DNA from: Pseudoalteromonas aurantia 208
GTDB lineage: Bacteria > Pseudomonadota > Gammaproteobacteria > Enterobacterales > Alteromonadaceae
Length of the DNA stretch: 64,000 nt
Direction of reading: 5' to 3'
Assembly: GCF_014858725.1 (NCBI RefSeq)
Contig: NZ_AQGV01000015.1
Location: 682,001 to 746,000 of the forward strand
This document shows positions 7,686-16,383 of the stretch, piece after piece (the first letter of the stretch is position 1; each line of letters starts with the position of its first letter). The notes below the pieces were generated by a model. That model saw only the letters and a program-made list of their open reading frames with translations. It did no database searches and had not been told where the DNA came from. The translations under genes were made by a program, and so were the position numbers.

Positions 7686-9182
7686 ATGAAAAATAACCAA
7701 AGTTTGATGCGAAAATCTCATTTTACGGGGACAAAAATTCGTAATTTGCGAAAACGAAATAATTTAACGCTTGAAGATTTATCGGCACGCTGTATTAGAA
7801 TTGATGCAGGTTCAGCACCCTCGGTTTCATATTTATCAATGATTGAAAGAGGAAAGCGAACCCCGAGTATGGATATGTTAGACAATTTAGCGGAGGTGTT
7901 TCAAAAGCCCATTGATTGGTTTTTAGACAATGATCCTGAACCCAACACAATCGCGCCGATTAAGGGGAATCACGGTGGAATTGAAGGTATGGCGTTAGAG
8001 CCTAATTTTTTATTCTCTAATGAGATACTACAAATTGCTATCCCTGAGATGCTGTCGCAAACGGGGATAAGTGGCCGTCAATTTGCTCACTTATTGATAC
8101 GTGCACATCAAGAGCACCATCAAAATCATTTCCCTGATTTAGAGCGTGCTGCCGAAGAAGTGGGAAAGAAAAACCTCTATTTAAATGCCAACGATTTACT
8201 CACCATTGCCAAGGAAAAAGGTTTAAATATCAAGTGGTTTGATAACTTACCAAAAAATTTATTAAATCAAGAGAGGGCGGTAGATGACGTATTGGTAACA
8301 TCCTATTTCACACCACCAAATACTGTAAATCTAAATACACTATTGCATCAGCGAGAGAGCCGTTTAAAGTATGATCTAGCTGTTCATATTGGTCATGCCG
8401 TGTTACATAACTTGGAAGGTTTACACTGTGTATTAAAAATAGGTGGCAGCGATGTTGAAGTACAGACTGAGCTGAGTACACCCAATGCACAAGATACACT
8501 GAATGCATGGCGAGATTTTGAATCTAGCTTTTTTGCAGGGGCTTTGTTGTGCCCTAAGGCCCCATTTCGTCAATTACTCGATAGCTGTGGATATGAGATT
8601 AAAGTGCATGAACAGCTTAATATTTCAGCATCTGTTGCAATGCGCAGAATGACGGTTGTGTCGTCTTACCCTCACTGGCATTATTTTGATGCTTATCAAC
8701 CAGGCAAACTAAAAGCGGTGTACCGAGGTAATGGGATCCCATTACCATGGGGTAACATGCGTGTTGTCGAAGACCCTTGCCAACATTGGGCGGTATTTCG
8801 TAAATTTACTGATGACTCAGGGGTGAGTAGCGCGCAATTGTCTGTGTTAATGGTGGCAGGCGAGCCGAGATTATATTGTTGCGAGTCTATACAGGTACAT
8901 GATTTAGCTGGAAGTCCACATATTTTATGTGCTGGAATTGATCTCACTCCTGCAATAGCAGCGCAAGGCTTTGATGCCCCCGAGATAATACGTCAACTGC
9001 AGCAATTATGTATTAAACATGGGGGATCAAGTGTTGTGCCTCACGTATTAAAAACACAACTTGTGAGTGTTGCTAGAATCTTAAACATAAATTGGATAGA
9101 GCGTGGAATTGAAAATGAAGTAAGAGTTATTTGTACTCGCGGTAATACGTGTCCTAGAGAGCCAAGCTGTTATCAGGCTTAG
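7686..9182 (+). CDS. XRE-family regulator with DUF3612 domain (ScfR/PrpR-like)
   Basis: A 498-residue regulator. Residues 14-85 form a Cro/CI-type helix-turn-helix (GTKIRNLRKRNNLTLEDLS, SYLSMIERGKRTPS). The middle region carries HIGHAVLH near residues 233-240, where IrrE/ImmA-type domains have a metal-binding HExxH; the Glu is missing, so it is probably not a peptidase. The C-terminus ends in three cysteines, Cys483, Cys489 and Cys495 (CTRGNTCPREPSC), echoing the CxxR..CPxR cysteine motif of ScfR/PrpR proteins, where such residues can hold an iron-sulphur cluster. Relatives sense short-chain acyl-CoAs and control glyoxylate or methylcitrate genes. Placement divergent from a malate-synthase-domain protein fits that theme. 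Assignment to DUF3612 is by recognition; the effector is unknown. Confidence 0.8.
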   Translation: MKNNQSLMRKSHFTGTKIRNLRKRNNLTLEDLSARCIRIDAGSAPSVSYLSMIERGKRTPSMDMLDNLAEVFQKPIDWFLDNDPEPNTIAPIKGNHGGIEGMALEPNFLFSNEILQIAIPEMLSQTGISGRQFAHLLIRAHQEHHQNHFPDLERAAEEVGKKNLYLNANDLLTIAKEKGLNIKWFDNLPKNLLNQERAVDDVLVTSYFTPPNTVNLNTLLHQRESRLKYDLAVHIGHAVLHNLEGLHCVLKIGGSDVEVQTELSTPNAQDTLNAWRDFESSFFAGALLCPKAPFRQLLDSCGYEIKVHEQLNISASVAMRRMTVVSSYPHWHYFDAYQPGKLKAVYRGNGIPLPWGNMRVVEDPCQHWAVFRKFTDDSGVSSAQLSVLMVAGEPRLYCCESIQVHDLAGSPHILCAGIDLTPAIAAQGFDAPEIIRQLQQLCIKHGGSSVVPHVLKTQLVSVARILNINWIERGIENEVRVICTRGNTCPREPSCYQA

Positions 9183-9241
9183 CTTGAATGGATGTACCTT
9201 ATATAGTACCTTGTTTTGGTTTTAGTTATAAAGGACATTAA

Positions 9242-9733
9242 ATGAAAGGCTCAATAGTACGGTTAACTTCAAGCTGTGATGGGGTGAGTGAGATTTTTTC
9301 AGAAATAGATAAATTGATGCACTCATTGTACCCAAACGAACTCAACATATTGCTGTCCGTAGATGAAGTTGACCAGGATAATAGTGAGTTGTGTGGAATT
9401 TATATTGAAGGGGAGTTAGCCGCATGTGGTGCTGTTATTTTCAAGCAGGAGGACAATGCTAAATATGGGGAGTTTAAGCGAATTTATGTCAAGCCCCAGT
9501 TTAGAGGTTTGGGTCTCTCAAAAAGAATACTGTCACACTTGATTTCGCTGGTCACAGAGCGGGGTTTAAATAAAATTATGCTTGAGACTGGGGTTAAACA
9601 ATATGAAGCAATCGCATTGTATCGTTACTTTGGTTTTTACGAGCGGGATAGTTACGGAGCATATAAACCAGATCCGGAATCTATGTTTATGCAGTTGTAT
9701 GTGGCGGATAAACCAATCTTGGCACAGACATAA
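9242..9733 (+). CDS. GNAT family N-acetyltransferase
   Basis: A 163-residue single-domain acetyltransferase. The acetyl-CoA-binding motif A is clear: FKRIYVKPQFRGLGLSKRIL (the R-x-x-G-x-G-x-S/K variant of the pyrophosphate loop), followed by motif B with ALYRYFGFYERDSYG. An acidic N-terminal part (SVDEVDQDNSELCGIYIEGELAACG) precedes it. The length is normal for the family. AAGGAC lies upstream of the start. It follows the DUF3612 gene by 59 bases in the same direction, so co-transcription is possible, but no functional link is evident. The substrate cannot be read from the sequence; small amines, amino acids or protein N-termini are all possible. Confidence 0.88.
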   Translation: MKGSIVRLTSSCDGVSEIFSEIDKLMHSLYPNELNILLSVDEVDQDNSELCGIYIEGELAACGAVIFKQEDNAKYGEFKRIYVKPQFRGLGLSKRILSHLISLVTERGLNKIMLETGVKQYEAIALYRYFGFYERDSYGAYKPDPESMFMQLYVADKPILAQT

Positions 9734-9843
9734 TTTTATTAAAAATCGAATATTTTAACTTAAGTACTTAAATATCTAACTTTTTGTCACGCAAAATGAT
9801 TTTTATCATTTTCTTTTAGCTATAAAAATTGTAATTAATGATT

Positions 9844-9880
9844 CAATATAAAACACTCTGTTTTAGGGCTTTTTATATTG
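9844..9880. promoter_or_regulatory. Perfect 10-bp inverted repeat upstream of the SDR gene
   Basis: CAATATAAAA at 9844-9853 and its exact complement TTTTATATTG at 9871-9880 are separated by 17 bases. The arms are AT-rich, so chance is a real alternative, but it lies about 80-110 bases before the SDR start, together with a second palindrome at 9905-9918. It could be an operator. Confidence 0.3.
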
Positions 9881-9904
9881 CTATTTTTACTAACTTTAGT
9901 AATA

Positions 9905-9918
9905 GTACCTTTAGGTAC
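9905..9918. promoter_or_regulatory. Palindrome GTACCT-TT-AGGTAC, candidate operator
   Basis: A perfect 6-2-6 palindrome centred about 45 bases before the SDR start at 9957. This is a typical position for a repressor site over or just downstream of a promoter. The binding protein is unknown. Confidence 0.4.
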
Positions 9919-9956
9919 AAACTTACGATTCCTTATTTAAAAGCGAGGTGTTTTAC

Positions 9957-10649
9957 ATGAAAACGGTTCTTATCACAGGAGCAAACCGTGGTATCGGATT
10001 TGCTTTAACCACGTTGTATTTACGTGCTGGATGGCAAGTGCTTGCGACATGTAGAGACCCTAAAAGTGCTGAAGCGCTTCAATCGCTTACGCTTCGCTAC
10101 CGTTCGTTAACTATTTTTACTTTAGATATAACCAATTACGCACAAGTAACTCAGTTGGCTTTGCAACTACAAGGTCAACCAATTGACGTTTTGTTAAATA
10201 ATGCCGGAATTTACGGCCCTCAGAATTACGGCTTTGGCCATTGTGACACACAGGCGTGGCAAGATGTTTTTGAAACAAACGTGATTGCACCGATTAAACT
10301 AGCAGAAGCATTTGTAGCACATATAAAAAGCGGTGAGTTAAAAGTCATTGCAGCTATTTCTTCAAAAGTAGGCAGTCATACTGAAAATACAAAGGGTGGG
10401 GGTTATATATATCGTAGCTCTAAAGCTGCACTCAATTCAGCGATAAAAAGTTTATCGAATGATCTTTTACCGGAAGGGATCAAAACAGTGTCATTGCACC
10501 CTGGCTGGGTAAAAACCTCTATGGGTGGCCCTAACGCTTTGATTGAGGCTGATGAATCAGCGCAAGGTCTCAAGTATATTATAGATAACTTGCAAGATAC
10601 CCAAAGCGGTGGTTTTTATAGCTATACTGGTGACGAGATACCTTGGTAA
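9957..10649 (+). CDS. Short-chain dehydrogenase/reductase (C-factor-like)
   Basis: A 230-residue classical SDR. The ATG at 9957 is preferred over a GTG at 9948 because AAGCGAGG sits at ideal spacing before it and overlaps the GTG. The N-terminus has the cofactor loop TGANRGIG (T-G-x3-G-x-G). CRDP after strand 2 suggests NADP preference. NNAGIYG is the NNAG motif. The catalytic set is Ser in AISSKVGS and Tyr-x3-Lys in YRSSKAAL, followed by HPGWVKTSMGG. This resembles the C-factor / CsgA-like group often annotated only as SDR. It stands alone, with two palindromes upstream, and is convergent with the outer-membrane gene. The substrate is unknown. Confidence 0.9.
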   Translation: MKTVLITGANRGIGFALTTLYLRAGWQVLATCRDPKSAEALQSLTLRYRSLTIFTLDITNYAQVTQLALQLQGQPIDVLLNNAGIYGPQNYGFGHCDTQAWQDVFETNVIAPIKLAEAFVAHIKSGELKVIAAISSKVGSHTENTKGGGYIYRSSKAALNSAIKSLSNDLLPEGIKTVSLHPGWVKTSMGGPNALIEADESAQGLKYIIDNLQDTQSGGFYSYTGDEIPW

Positions 10650-10707
10650 GTATCTTTGCGGCTTTAGCTTATTAACCTTTGAGTCGCTGTGAGGTTAAAT
10701 GGATGGG

Positions 10708-11328
10708 TTAAAATTTGACCAGTGCAATTTGTAAACTGATTGCGTCATCAAACCCCATATCATTGAAGTAGTGGCTATATGCAAATTGAACGCTTAAGCG
10801 TGCAGTAAATTTATATTTTATAAATGGCTTTACATAAGTTGAGTTTTCAAATTGATACAAGTCTTGTTCTGTACATTGCTCACAGCGTAATATTGTTCGG
10901 GTCAAATCGTTATACTGATACCCTCCCAATACACCGAACTGCAGCGCATTTTGATAAAGAAAACTGGTAAATACACCTGCTTCTACGTAGATAGCTTTTC
11001 CAAAAATACTAGACTCTTTTTCAGATAACTCGCCAGTGAATTCATTTCTTACAGACTCTGAAAAGGGGAGTTTATCTTCTATGTAAATGAAATCAATTCC
11101 TGCTGAAAATAGCCCGAAGGACTCGTATTGGCCACTATAAAAAGCCCCTAAACTAACGCCAAAGTCTTCTAACAATAAGTTTTGTTCAGGGTTATTCGTT
11201 TTATTATTTACGCTCAGGTAACTGGTTTTTAACCCGATATGATACTTATAAAAGTCTAAATCGTTGGCTTGAGTTTTTACACTATGCGCGAGTAATAATA
11301 TGAATATGGTAATTGAAAAGTATTTCAT
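10708..11328 (-). CDS. Probable outer-membrane beta-barrel protein
   Basis: A 206-residue exported protein of no named family. Residues 1-21 form a signal peptide (KYFSITIFILLLAHSVKTQA). The mature part consists of alternating strands rich in Gly, Tyr and Phe (YHIGLKTSYLSV, GVSLGAFYSGQYESFGLF, YVEAGVFTSFLY, LQFGVLGGYQY, VKPFIKYKFTARLSVQFAYSHYF) and ends in ALVKF. A terminal Phe is the usual signal for the BAM machinery. A small loop with two cysteines (CEQC) may be oxidised. It starts 14 bases after the DUF1566 lipoprotein gene and is therefore probably its operon partner. A small eight-stranded barrel is the simplest reading; the function is unknown. Confidence 0.75.
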   Translation of the reverse strand: MKYFSITIFILLLAHSVKTQANDLDFYKYHIGLKTSYLSVNNKTNNPEQNLLLEDFGVSLGAFYSGQYESFGLFSAGIDFIYIEDKLPFSESVRNEFTGELSEKESSIFGKAIYVEAGVFTSFLYQNALQFGVLGGYQYNDLTRTILRCEQCTEQDLYQFENSTYVKPFIKYKFTARLSVQFAYSHYFNDMGFDDAISLQIALVKF

Positions 11329-11342
11329 AGATTAAAGCTCCT

Positions 11343-12752
11343 TTAATTGAATTGGCAATCTCGTACTAAATGTACGGCATGCTTTTCGGTCCTATCACCA
11401 TAAAAAATAATGCTATTTTGATATTGATAATGGAAGGTTTTTTCAGTCTCTTTACTATGTGGTGTTGCGCTCCAAACCTGTGTCATCGGTACATTTGCAA
11501 ATGCAAAGGGGTTAAGCGCAGGTTCTTCACATTGGTTTTCTATGGTTCTTTGTAGTTCCTTAATATTAGGTAATCGCCAAGGGGTTTTGTTGTTTGTTTG
11601 TTCATTATTTTGATTTGCATATTCGAGTGCTTCCTGCCAAGTTAGGAGTGAAGCTTCTCCTTCTGCGCAATTTTCACCACTTTGTCCAGCAACACAGGCT
11701 TGCCAGATAAGCCCTGTAAATGTATCAAATATCTCTCCAGTTTCATCTCGTTTAAATCGAGCGATTGGTGCTGTGGCTGATACTATTGAGTTACAGCGTT
11801 GTTTAGGGGCAACTTGATTTCTTAATGAGGGATCTAATTCACGTACTGTTGCTTCTGGCAATTTATTTTCGAAGCGTTTACCTCTAACAAGCCGTATCAT
11901 TTGTCTATTCGAACTAATCCCTCCGGCAACTGTGCCAAAGTTAAAGTTGATTGACCAGATACTATTTGTATCATCGGTATCGAGAGTGCTTGTCCAATAA
12001 TTACCAACTTTGGTATTTGGAAAAGCGGATACATCAATAGCCGGTTGTACGGCGCTGTAATCTACAAGGTCTTGTAATTCTATTTTTGAGGGCAGTCGCC
12101 AATCATTGTACCCACAAAGGTTTTGGGTGTTGATGTAAGCAATATATTTTTGAGTATCACAGTTACCTAGGTTATTACATTCTCCTTGATCATAGGTCGA
12201 GTACTCTGGGTGTTTAGGATCTGCATAGCTATAGGTTTGGTCTGATGCGTTAAAAAGGCCACTCGTAGGCGATGTTTTAACTTCCCATGTTAAGTTGGTT
12301 AGGTTATCTCGAACACATTGCCATGTAGCAAAATCATTAGGTAAAACCTGACCATCGTTTGCTATTTTAGAATAATCAAAACTGGCAACACCAAACCCGA
12401 CTTTAATTAATCCAGTTGCATCAGCTAGGAAATCTCGGCCTATTTGGCAGTCTTGTAAAAACGGGTCTTGTATGTTGCAAGAAGCTAAGTTTTCAGAGAC
12501 ATATCCTGCGCTATATTGAATCCCTGTGTCATTTCCTTTTAGCACTATTTCGTCACAACTGCATGAACCATTGCACAAAGGTATATCTGGTAGCTCAATA
12601 GTTTGAGGGGGTTCTGGTATATCGATATTAGGAAGGTTATTATCCGAATCGTCGGGTTTATAATTACAACCTATTAATGCAAAAAAAAGAATTAAAAAAA
12701 TAAATTTTATCATTCTATTTAACCAAAAATAACTCATTCTATTTTCGCTCAT
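11343..12752 (-). CDS. DUF1566 (Lcl C-terminal-like) lipoprotein with two repeats
   Basis: A 469-residue protein with an N-terminal export signal ending in the lipobox LIGC around residue 29, so it is probably lipid-anchored. Two DUF1566 modules follow: about 130-290 (NDWRLPSKIELQDLVDYS, YWTST, RLVRG) and about 315-467 (TGLIWQAC, TPWRLPNIKELQ, VWSAT, HLVRDC). The WRLP..EL and YW/VWS hallmarks recur in each. A cysteine cluster precedes them (CNGSCSCDE). DUF1566 modules resemble the Lcl collagen-binding adhesin C-terminus and are common on marine surface proteins, but have no proven general function. AGGA before the start supports the long N-terminus. The barrel gene lies directly downstream, suggesting a surface pair in which the barrel anchors or exports the lipoprotein (inference). 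Confidence 0.85.
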   Translation of the reverse strand: MSENRMSYFWLNRMIKFIFLILFFALIGCNYKPDDSDNNLPNIDIPEPPQTIELPDIPLCNGSCSCDEIVLKGNDTGIQYSAGYVSENLASCNIQDPFLQDCQIGRDFLADATGLIKVGFGVASFDYSKIANDGQVLPNDFATWQCVRDNLTNLTWEVKTSPTSGLFNASDQTYSYADPKHPEYSTYDQGECNNLGNCDTQKYIAYINTQNLCGYNDWRLPSKIELQDLVDYSAVQPAIDVSAFPNTKVGNYWTSTLDTDDTNSIWSINFNFGTVAGGISSNRQMIRLVRGKRFENKLPEATVRELDPSLRNQVAPKQRCNSIVSATAPIARFKRDETGEIFDTFTGLIWQACVAGQSGENCAEGEASLLTWQEALEYANQNNEQTNNKTPWRLPNIKELQRTIENQCEEPALNPFAFANVPMTQVWSATPHSKETEKTFHYQYQNSIIFYGDRTEKHAVHLVRDCQFN

Positions 12753-13015
12753 AGCTATCCTAATTTCGCTAAATTTGTAAAAGCTCTATTATTTATATAA
12801 CTGCAAGAGATAAAAAGTGGTAGCAACACCTATTTTAGATGATGATTTTATTTTCATCAAAAAAGCGAAAGTATTCACACATTATTCAGATAGAATTTTT
12901 GCAGTTCGCTATGTTAGCTCTATGCTTAGAATAATATATTTAGTTTCATATCATGACGCGATGAGCTGAATATAGCGTATTAGCTCATAGAAACAGAAAC
13001 AAAAAGGAAACATTT

Positions 13016-13747
13016 ATGGAGTCAGTAGACCCACTTTTAATTGCATTTCTACCGAAAGATATTCGTTCGATGTTTTTCCCATATGCGAGTGTTCAATTGG
13101 GGGCGTTATTGCTTAACTTGCTACTGGGGTTTGTACTTGCATCAGTTATTGGCTACCACTTTCGTAAATATTCTTCGGCATTTTGTAATCGGCAGGACTT
13201 TTCAAGGTTATTTCCACTATTGATGTTAACCGTTATTTTGATTATTACGGTTGTGAAGGCATCGTTGGCCTTGGCGCTGGGTTTAGTTGGCGCCTTGTCA
13301 ATTGTACGTTTTAGAACACCTATAAAAGAACCAGAAGAGCTTATCTACTTGTTTTTAAATATTGGAATTGCAGTTGCACTGGGAGCTGGGCAAACTTTAG
13401 CGGCTATTGTGGCATGTGTGGTTACGTTGGTACTAGTGACTTTAGCGAAAAAGCGTCATGCCAAATCGTATGAAGAGAATGGCTTATTTTTGTCTTTGAG
13501 TTATTTAAATCCTGAGTCTGGTACTTCAACAAACGTGTCTTTAGACGCTTTAAAGACAACCTTGGAAAGGTACTCCGTGCGCATGGAAATGCGGAGATAT
13601 GATACTGATAATGATAGATTTGACGCAACATTTTTTATTTCAATCAAAAATGCAGAGCACGTTGACAAGTTAGTTGATGACTTGAAATCTCAGTATAATG
13701 GAATAAATGTGTCGTTATTAGAGCAGCACAACATTACAGGTGTATAG
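13016..13747 (+). CDS. DUF4956 integral membrane protein
   Basis: A 243-residue protein, first gene of a tight three-gene operon. The N-terminal 145 residues hold four or so membrane helices (about 25-47, 62-80, 84-100, 108-142). Between them lies the family hallmark LALALGLVGALSIVRFRTPIKEPEELIYLFL, given here across its breaks as LGLVGALSIVRFRT and IKEPEELIYLF. The C-terminal 95 residues are soluble and alternate strands and helices (LSLSYLN, FDATFFISIKN, VDKLVDDLKSQYNG), as in a small ferredoxin-like or ACT-like regulatory fold. DUF4956 genes are known to travel with VTC-type polyphosphate polymerases and CotH proteins, as here. A role as membrane conduit or anchor for a polyphosphate-related process is inference. 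AAGGA precedes the start. Confidence 0.9.
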   Translation: MESVDPLLIAFLPKDIRSMFFPYASVQLGALLLNLLLGFVLASVIGYHFRKYSSAFCNRQDFSRLFPLLMLTVILIITVVKASLALALGLVGALSIVRFRTPIKEPEELIYLFLNIGIAVALGAGQTLAAIVACVVTLVLVTLAKKRHAKSYEENGLFLSLSYLNPESGTSTNVSLDALKTTLERYSVRMEMRRYDTDNDRFDATFFISIKNAEHVDKLVDDLKSQYNGINVSLLEQHNITGV

Positions 13748-13749
13748 CG

Positions 13750-16383
13750 ATGCGTTTAGATTCAACTCACGCGCGTACTTCAAAGGCTGAAAAGCTAGCA
13801 CTAATAGGTGCGTTATGCGTTATTGTCATTTTATTATTGCCATCGGTGAATATGGTTAAAACGCTGCTGATTCAAAGTGGTTTTGTATCTTTACATCAAG
13901 ACAGTAAAGAAAAAGCCATGCAGCTAGTCAGTGATGTAGTGCGAGCGCCTTTGAATTGGGCTATGGCTGATAGCGACCTCCCTCTGTTAAAAATAGACAT
14001 TAAATACCAAGATTGGTTGTTACTTGAGAAAGACCGGGATACTGCATTTACGCACGGGCAAATTCCAGAACAAAGAAGCGAGGTGGCTGGGAGTGTATTT
14101 TTTGAAAACAAGAAACTAAAAGCGACGATTAGACTTCAAGGCGATATGTTAGATCATGTAGCGGCATTTAATCGTTGGTCATTGCGTGTTGAATTGAAAC
14201 AGAAGCAGGCTTTATTCTCGGCAAGGCGTTTTTCTTTATTGAGCTCTAATGTTCGAATACATCAAGGGCCTATGTTATTTTCCGAAACGTTAAAGCTGGC
14301 GGGCTTTGATATCATCACTCCGACGTATAGGCCTGTAAAAGTGGTAATTAATGGCCAGAACTGGGGCGTAATGATGTTTGAGCAAGCGTTTAGTCAAGAT
14401 ATGCTTGCAACAAACAATCGCACTGAGGGGATGATTGTTCGGTTAGATTTACATCAGCAAACAGCATCAGAAAATTTGCAATTGCAGCGGGTATTGAAGC
14501 CACGAGTTATTCAAAGAAATACGGTACTGAAAAATGCCAGCCTTAGTAAACAGCGACAAATAGCGTTGGCATTGCTGAGCGACTTTCTTGATGGCAGACG
14601 CACTGCGAGTGATGTTTTTGATGTAAAAAGGCTAGGACAATATTTGGCGACAGTTGATGTATGGGGGGCATGGCATGCATTAACGTGGAATAATTGGCGC
14701 TGGTATTACAATCCACATACAGCGAAGTTAGAGCCTATTCAAAGTGACGTAGCTGTTACCCCTGCAGAGCATCACTGGCTTATGCAGCCACCTTCAAATG
14801 ACTTTTTGATCAGTAAACAAATGCTCGCAGACCCTCGCGTGAAACATGCCTATAACCAAGCATTACAAACATTAAAACGGCAATTTAGTCGTGGTGAATT
14901 GTTGGCAAAACTGTCAGAGCGCCAGCAGCGTTTTATTCAACGCATTCACGCTAGTGCCCCGCTTGTAAATACATTTAATTTAGCATTGTTAGAAAAGCAA
15001 TTACATTGTATTGAAAATGGGTATTTGGATGAGCCTTGTCAAAATATTCAACCGATGGATAGCGCGCTTCATCGGCATATGACAAGTATGGTAGCGCAAA
15101 GAAGTTGGGACTTGGTGAGTGGGTTTACTAAATCCTCAGGGATATCTGAGGTGACTATACGCAATCCGGATTCGCAGTCTCTTGAAATAAAGGGGATCAG
15201 TGGTGTAAATAAATTTGATTTACAGTTTCCACTCGAGAATATAAATGCGCAATTACCGGTAATGCTTACAGCCGGCTCTGAATTGACCTTTTCACTACCG
15301 CAGGAGTTAACACAGGTAGAAGTGACTGCGGGCTTAAGTGGTAAAAAGAAAGCACGGTTTACGTTTATAGAGAATATACAGCCATTGAGCTTTATACCAA
15401 GACCAACACAGCACTTAAATCTTAAAAAGTATCCATTTATTGAAGTGGCAGAAGGGCACTGGAAAATTAAAACGGGTCATTGGACTATTGATGACTATAT
15501 TGTCTCTACAGATGATATTGATTTAGTCATTGACGCAGGTACACATTTGACGTTTACCGAAGGTTCGGGGCTTATGATATTTGGAGGAGTGATGTTAAAA
15601 GGAGAGCTTGAAGCACCTATTGTCATTACACGTGCTGAAAATGCCTCATATTGGGCCGGAATTTCAGTATTTAATAAAAATAGTCGCTTAGGCTCATCAA
15701 TCACACATACTCAATTGAGTCATGCAAGCAGTCCTAAATTAGGTTTGTGGCAACCAAGAGGCTCAGCCTATTTTATTGGTGGGAAAGTTAATATAGATGG
15801 CTTAAAAATAAGTGACAATTACTCAGAGGATGCACTAAATATCATCAATGGCGATGTAACAATATCGAGATTATCGATACGAAATGCCTTATCAGATGCA
15901 TTCGATTGTGATTTTTGTACAGGAAGCGTAAGTAATTCGGCTTTCAATGATGTTGGGGCTCGTTCTGGGGGCGATGGAATTGATGTGAGTGGGTCTAACT
16001 TAAAGATAAGTGGTACGCATTTTACTAATATACGTGATAAAGCTATCTCGGCTGGGGAGCGAAGCCAATTAGCGGTATATGATAGTCAGTTTTCTCGGGT
16101 GAACTTTGCCTTAGTAGCAAAGGATGACTCAACGATTGTAGGAAGTAAATTAACGGTAATGGACGTAAATCACTATGCGTTAATGAGTTACAGCAAAAAG
16201 CCATATTTTGGGCCTGCTAAAATGGATATTTCAGAATTTACTTGTAAAGATGTTGGTTGTGGTCAAAAAATGGTGAGTCAAATTGGGAGTATGCTTAGTG
16301 TAAATGACAAACAGATAACACCACAGCCTTTAAGTGTTAAAGGGTTGTATCAAACAGTTATGAAATCGGATAAGCCAAAATGA
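13750..16383 (+). CDS. CotH-type kinase domain fused to a beta-helix, membrane-anchored
   Basis: An 877-residue protein starting two bases after the DUF4956 gene. One membrane helix (about 17-40, LIGALCVIVILLLPSV) anchors a large, probably periplasmic part. Residues about 60-430 match the CotH kinase family: KATIRLQGD, VVINGQNWGVMMFEQAF, MIVRLD, then WNNWRWYYNPHTAKLEPIQSD around 312-333, whose Asp would be the metal-binding residue. CotH proteins are atypical secretory kinases related to Fam20C, known from spore coats. Residues about 560-840 form a right-handed beta-helix (GSGLMIFGGVMLKG, repeated N/S/T-rich turns such as GDGIDVSGSNLKISG). There are paired cysteines (DCDFC). A protein- or glycan-phosphorylating role at the cell surface is inference. 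The stop overlaps the VTC start by four bases. Confidence 0.85.
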   Translation: MRLDSTHARTSKAEKLALIGALCVIVILLLPSVNMVKTLLIQSGFVSLHQDSKEKAMQLVSDVVRAPLNWAMADSDLPLLKIDIKYQDWLLLEKDRDTAFTHGQIPEQRSEVAGSVFFENKKLKATIRLQGDMLDHVAAFNRWSLRVELKQKQALFSARRFSLLSSNVRIHQGPMLFSETLKLAGFDIITPTYRPVKVVINGQNWGVMMFEQAFSQDMLATNNRTEGMIVRLDLHQQTASENLQLQRVLKPRVIQRNTVLKNASLSKQRQIALALLSDFLDGRRTASDVFDVKRLGQYLATVDVWGAWHALTWNNWRWYYNPHTAKLEPIQSDVAVTPAEHHWLMQPPSNDFLISKQMLADPRVKHAYNQALQTLKRQFSRGELLAKLSERQQRFIQRIHASAPLVNTFNLALLEKQLHCIENGYLDEPCQNIQPMDSALHRHMTSMVAQRSWDLVSGFTKSSGISEVTIRNPDSQSLEIKGISGVNKFDLQFPLENINAQLPVMLTAGSELTFSLPQELTQVEVTAGLSGKKKARFTFIENIQPLSFIPRPTQHLNLKKYPFIEVAEGHWKIKTGHWTIDDYIVSTDDIDLVIDAGTHLTFTEGSGLMIFGGVMLKGELEAPIVITRAENASYWAGISVFNKNSRLGSSITHTQLSHASSPKLGLWQPRGSAYFIGGKVNIDGLKISDNYSEDALNIINGDVTISRLSIRNALSDAFDCDFCTGSVSNSAFNDVGARSGGDGIDVSGSNLKISGTHFTNIRDKAISAGERSQLAVYDSQFSRVNFALVAKDDSTIVGSKLTVMDVNHYALMSYSKKPYFGPAKMDISEFTCKDVGCGQKMVSQIGSMLSVNDKQITPQPLSVKGLYQTVMKSDKPK

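Noticed and set aside
9793..9812. AAAATGAT-TTTT-ATCATTTT considered as a Fur box
   Set aside because: The half-sites resemble Fur arms, but the four-base spacer does not fit the overlapping Fur pattern and no iron gene is nearby. It may simply be a weak transcript-end hairpin after the GNAT gene.
13041..13631. Short frames on both strands within the DUF4956 gene
   Set aside because: They are shadows of a well-conserved gene and lack start signals.
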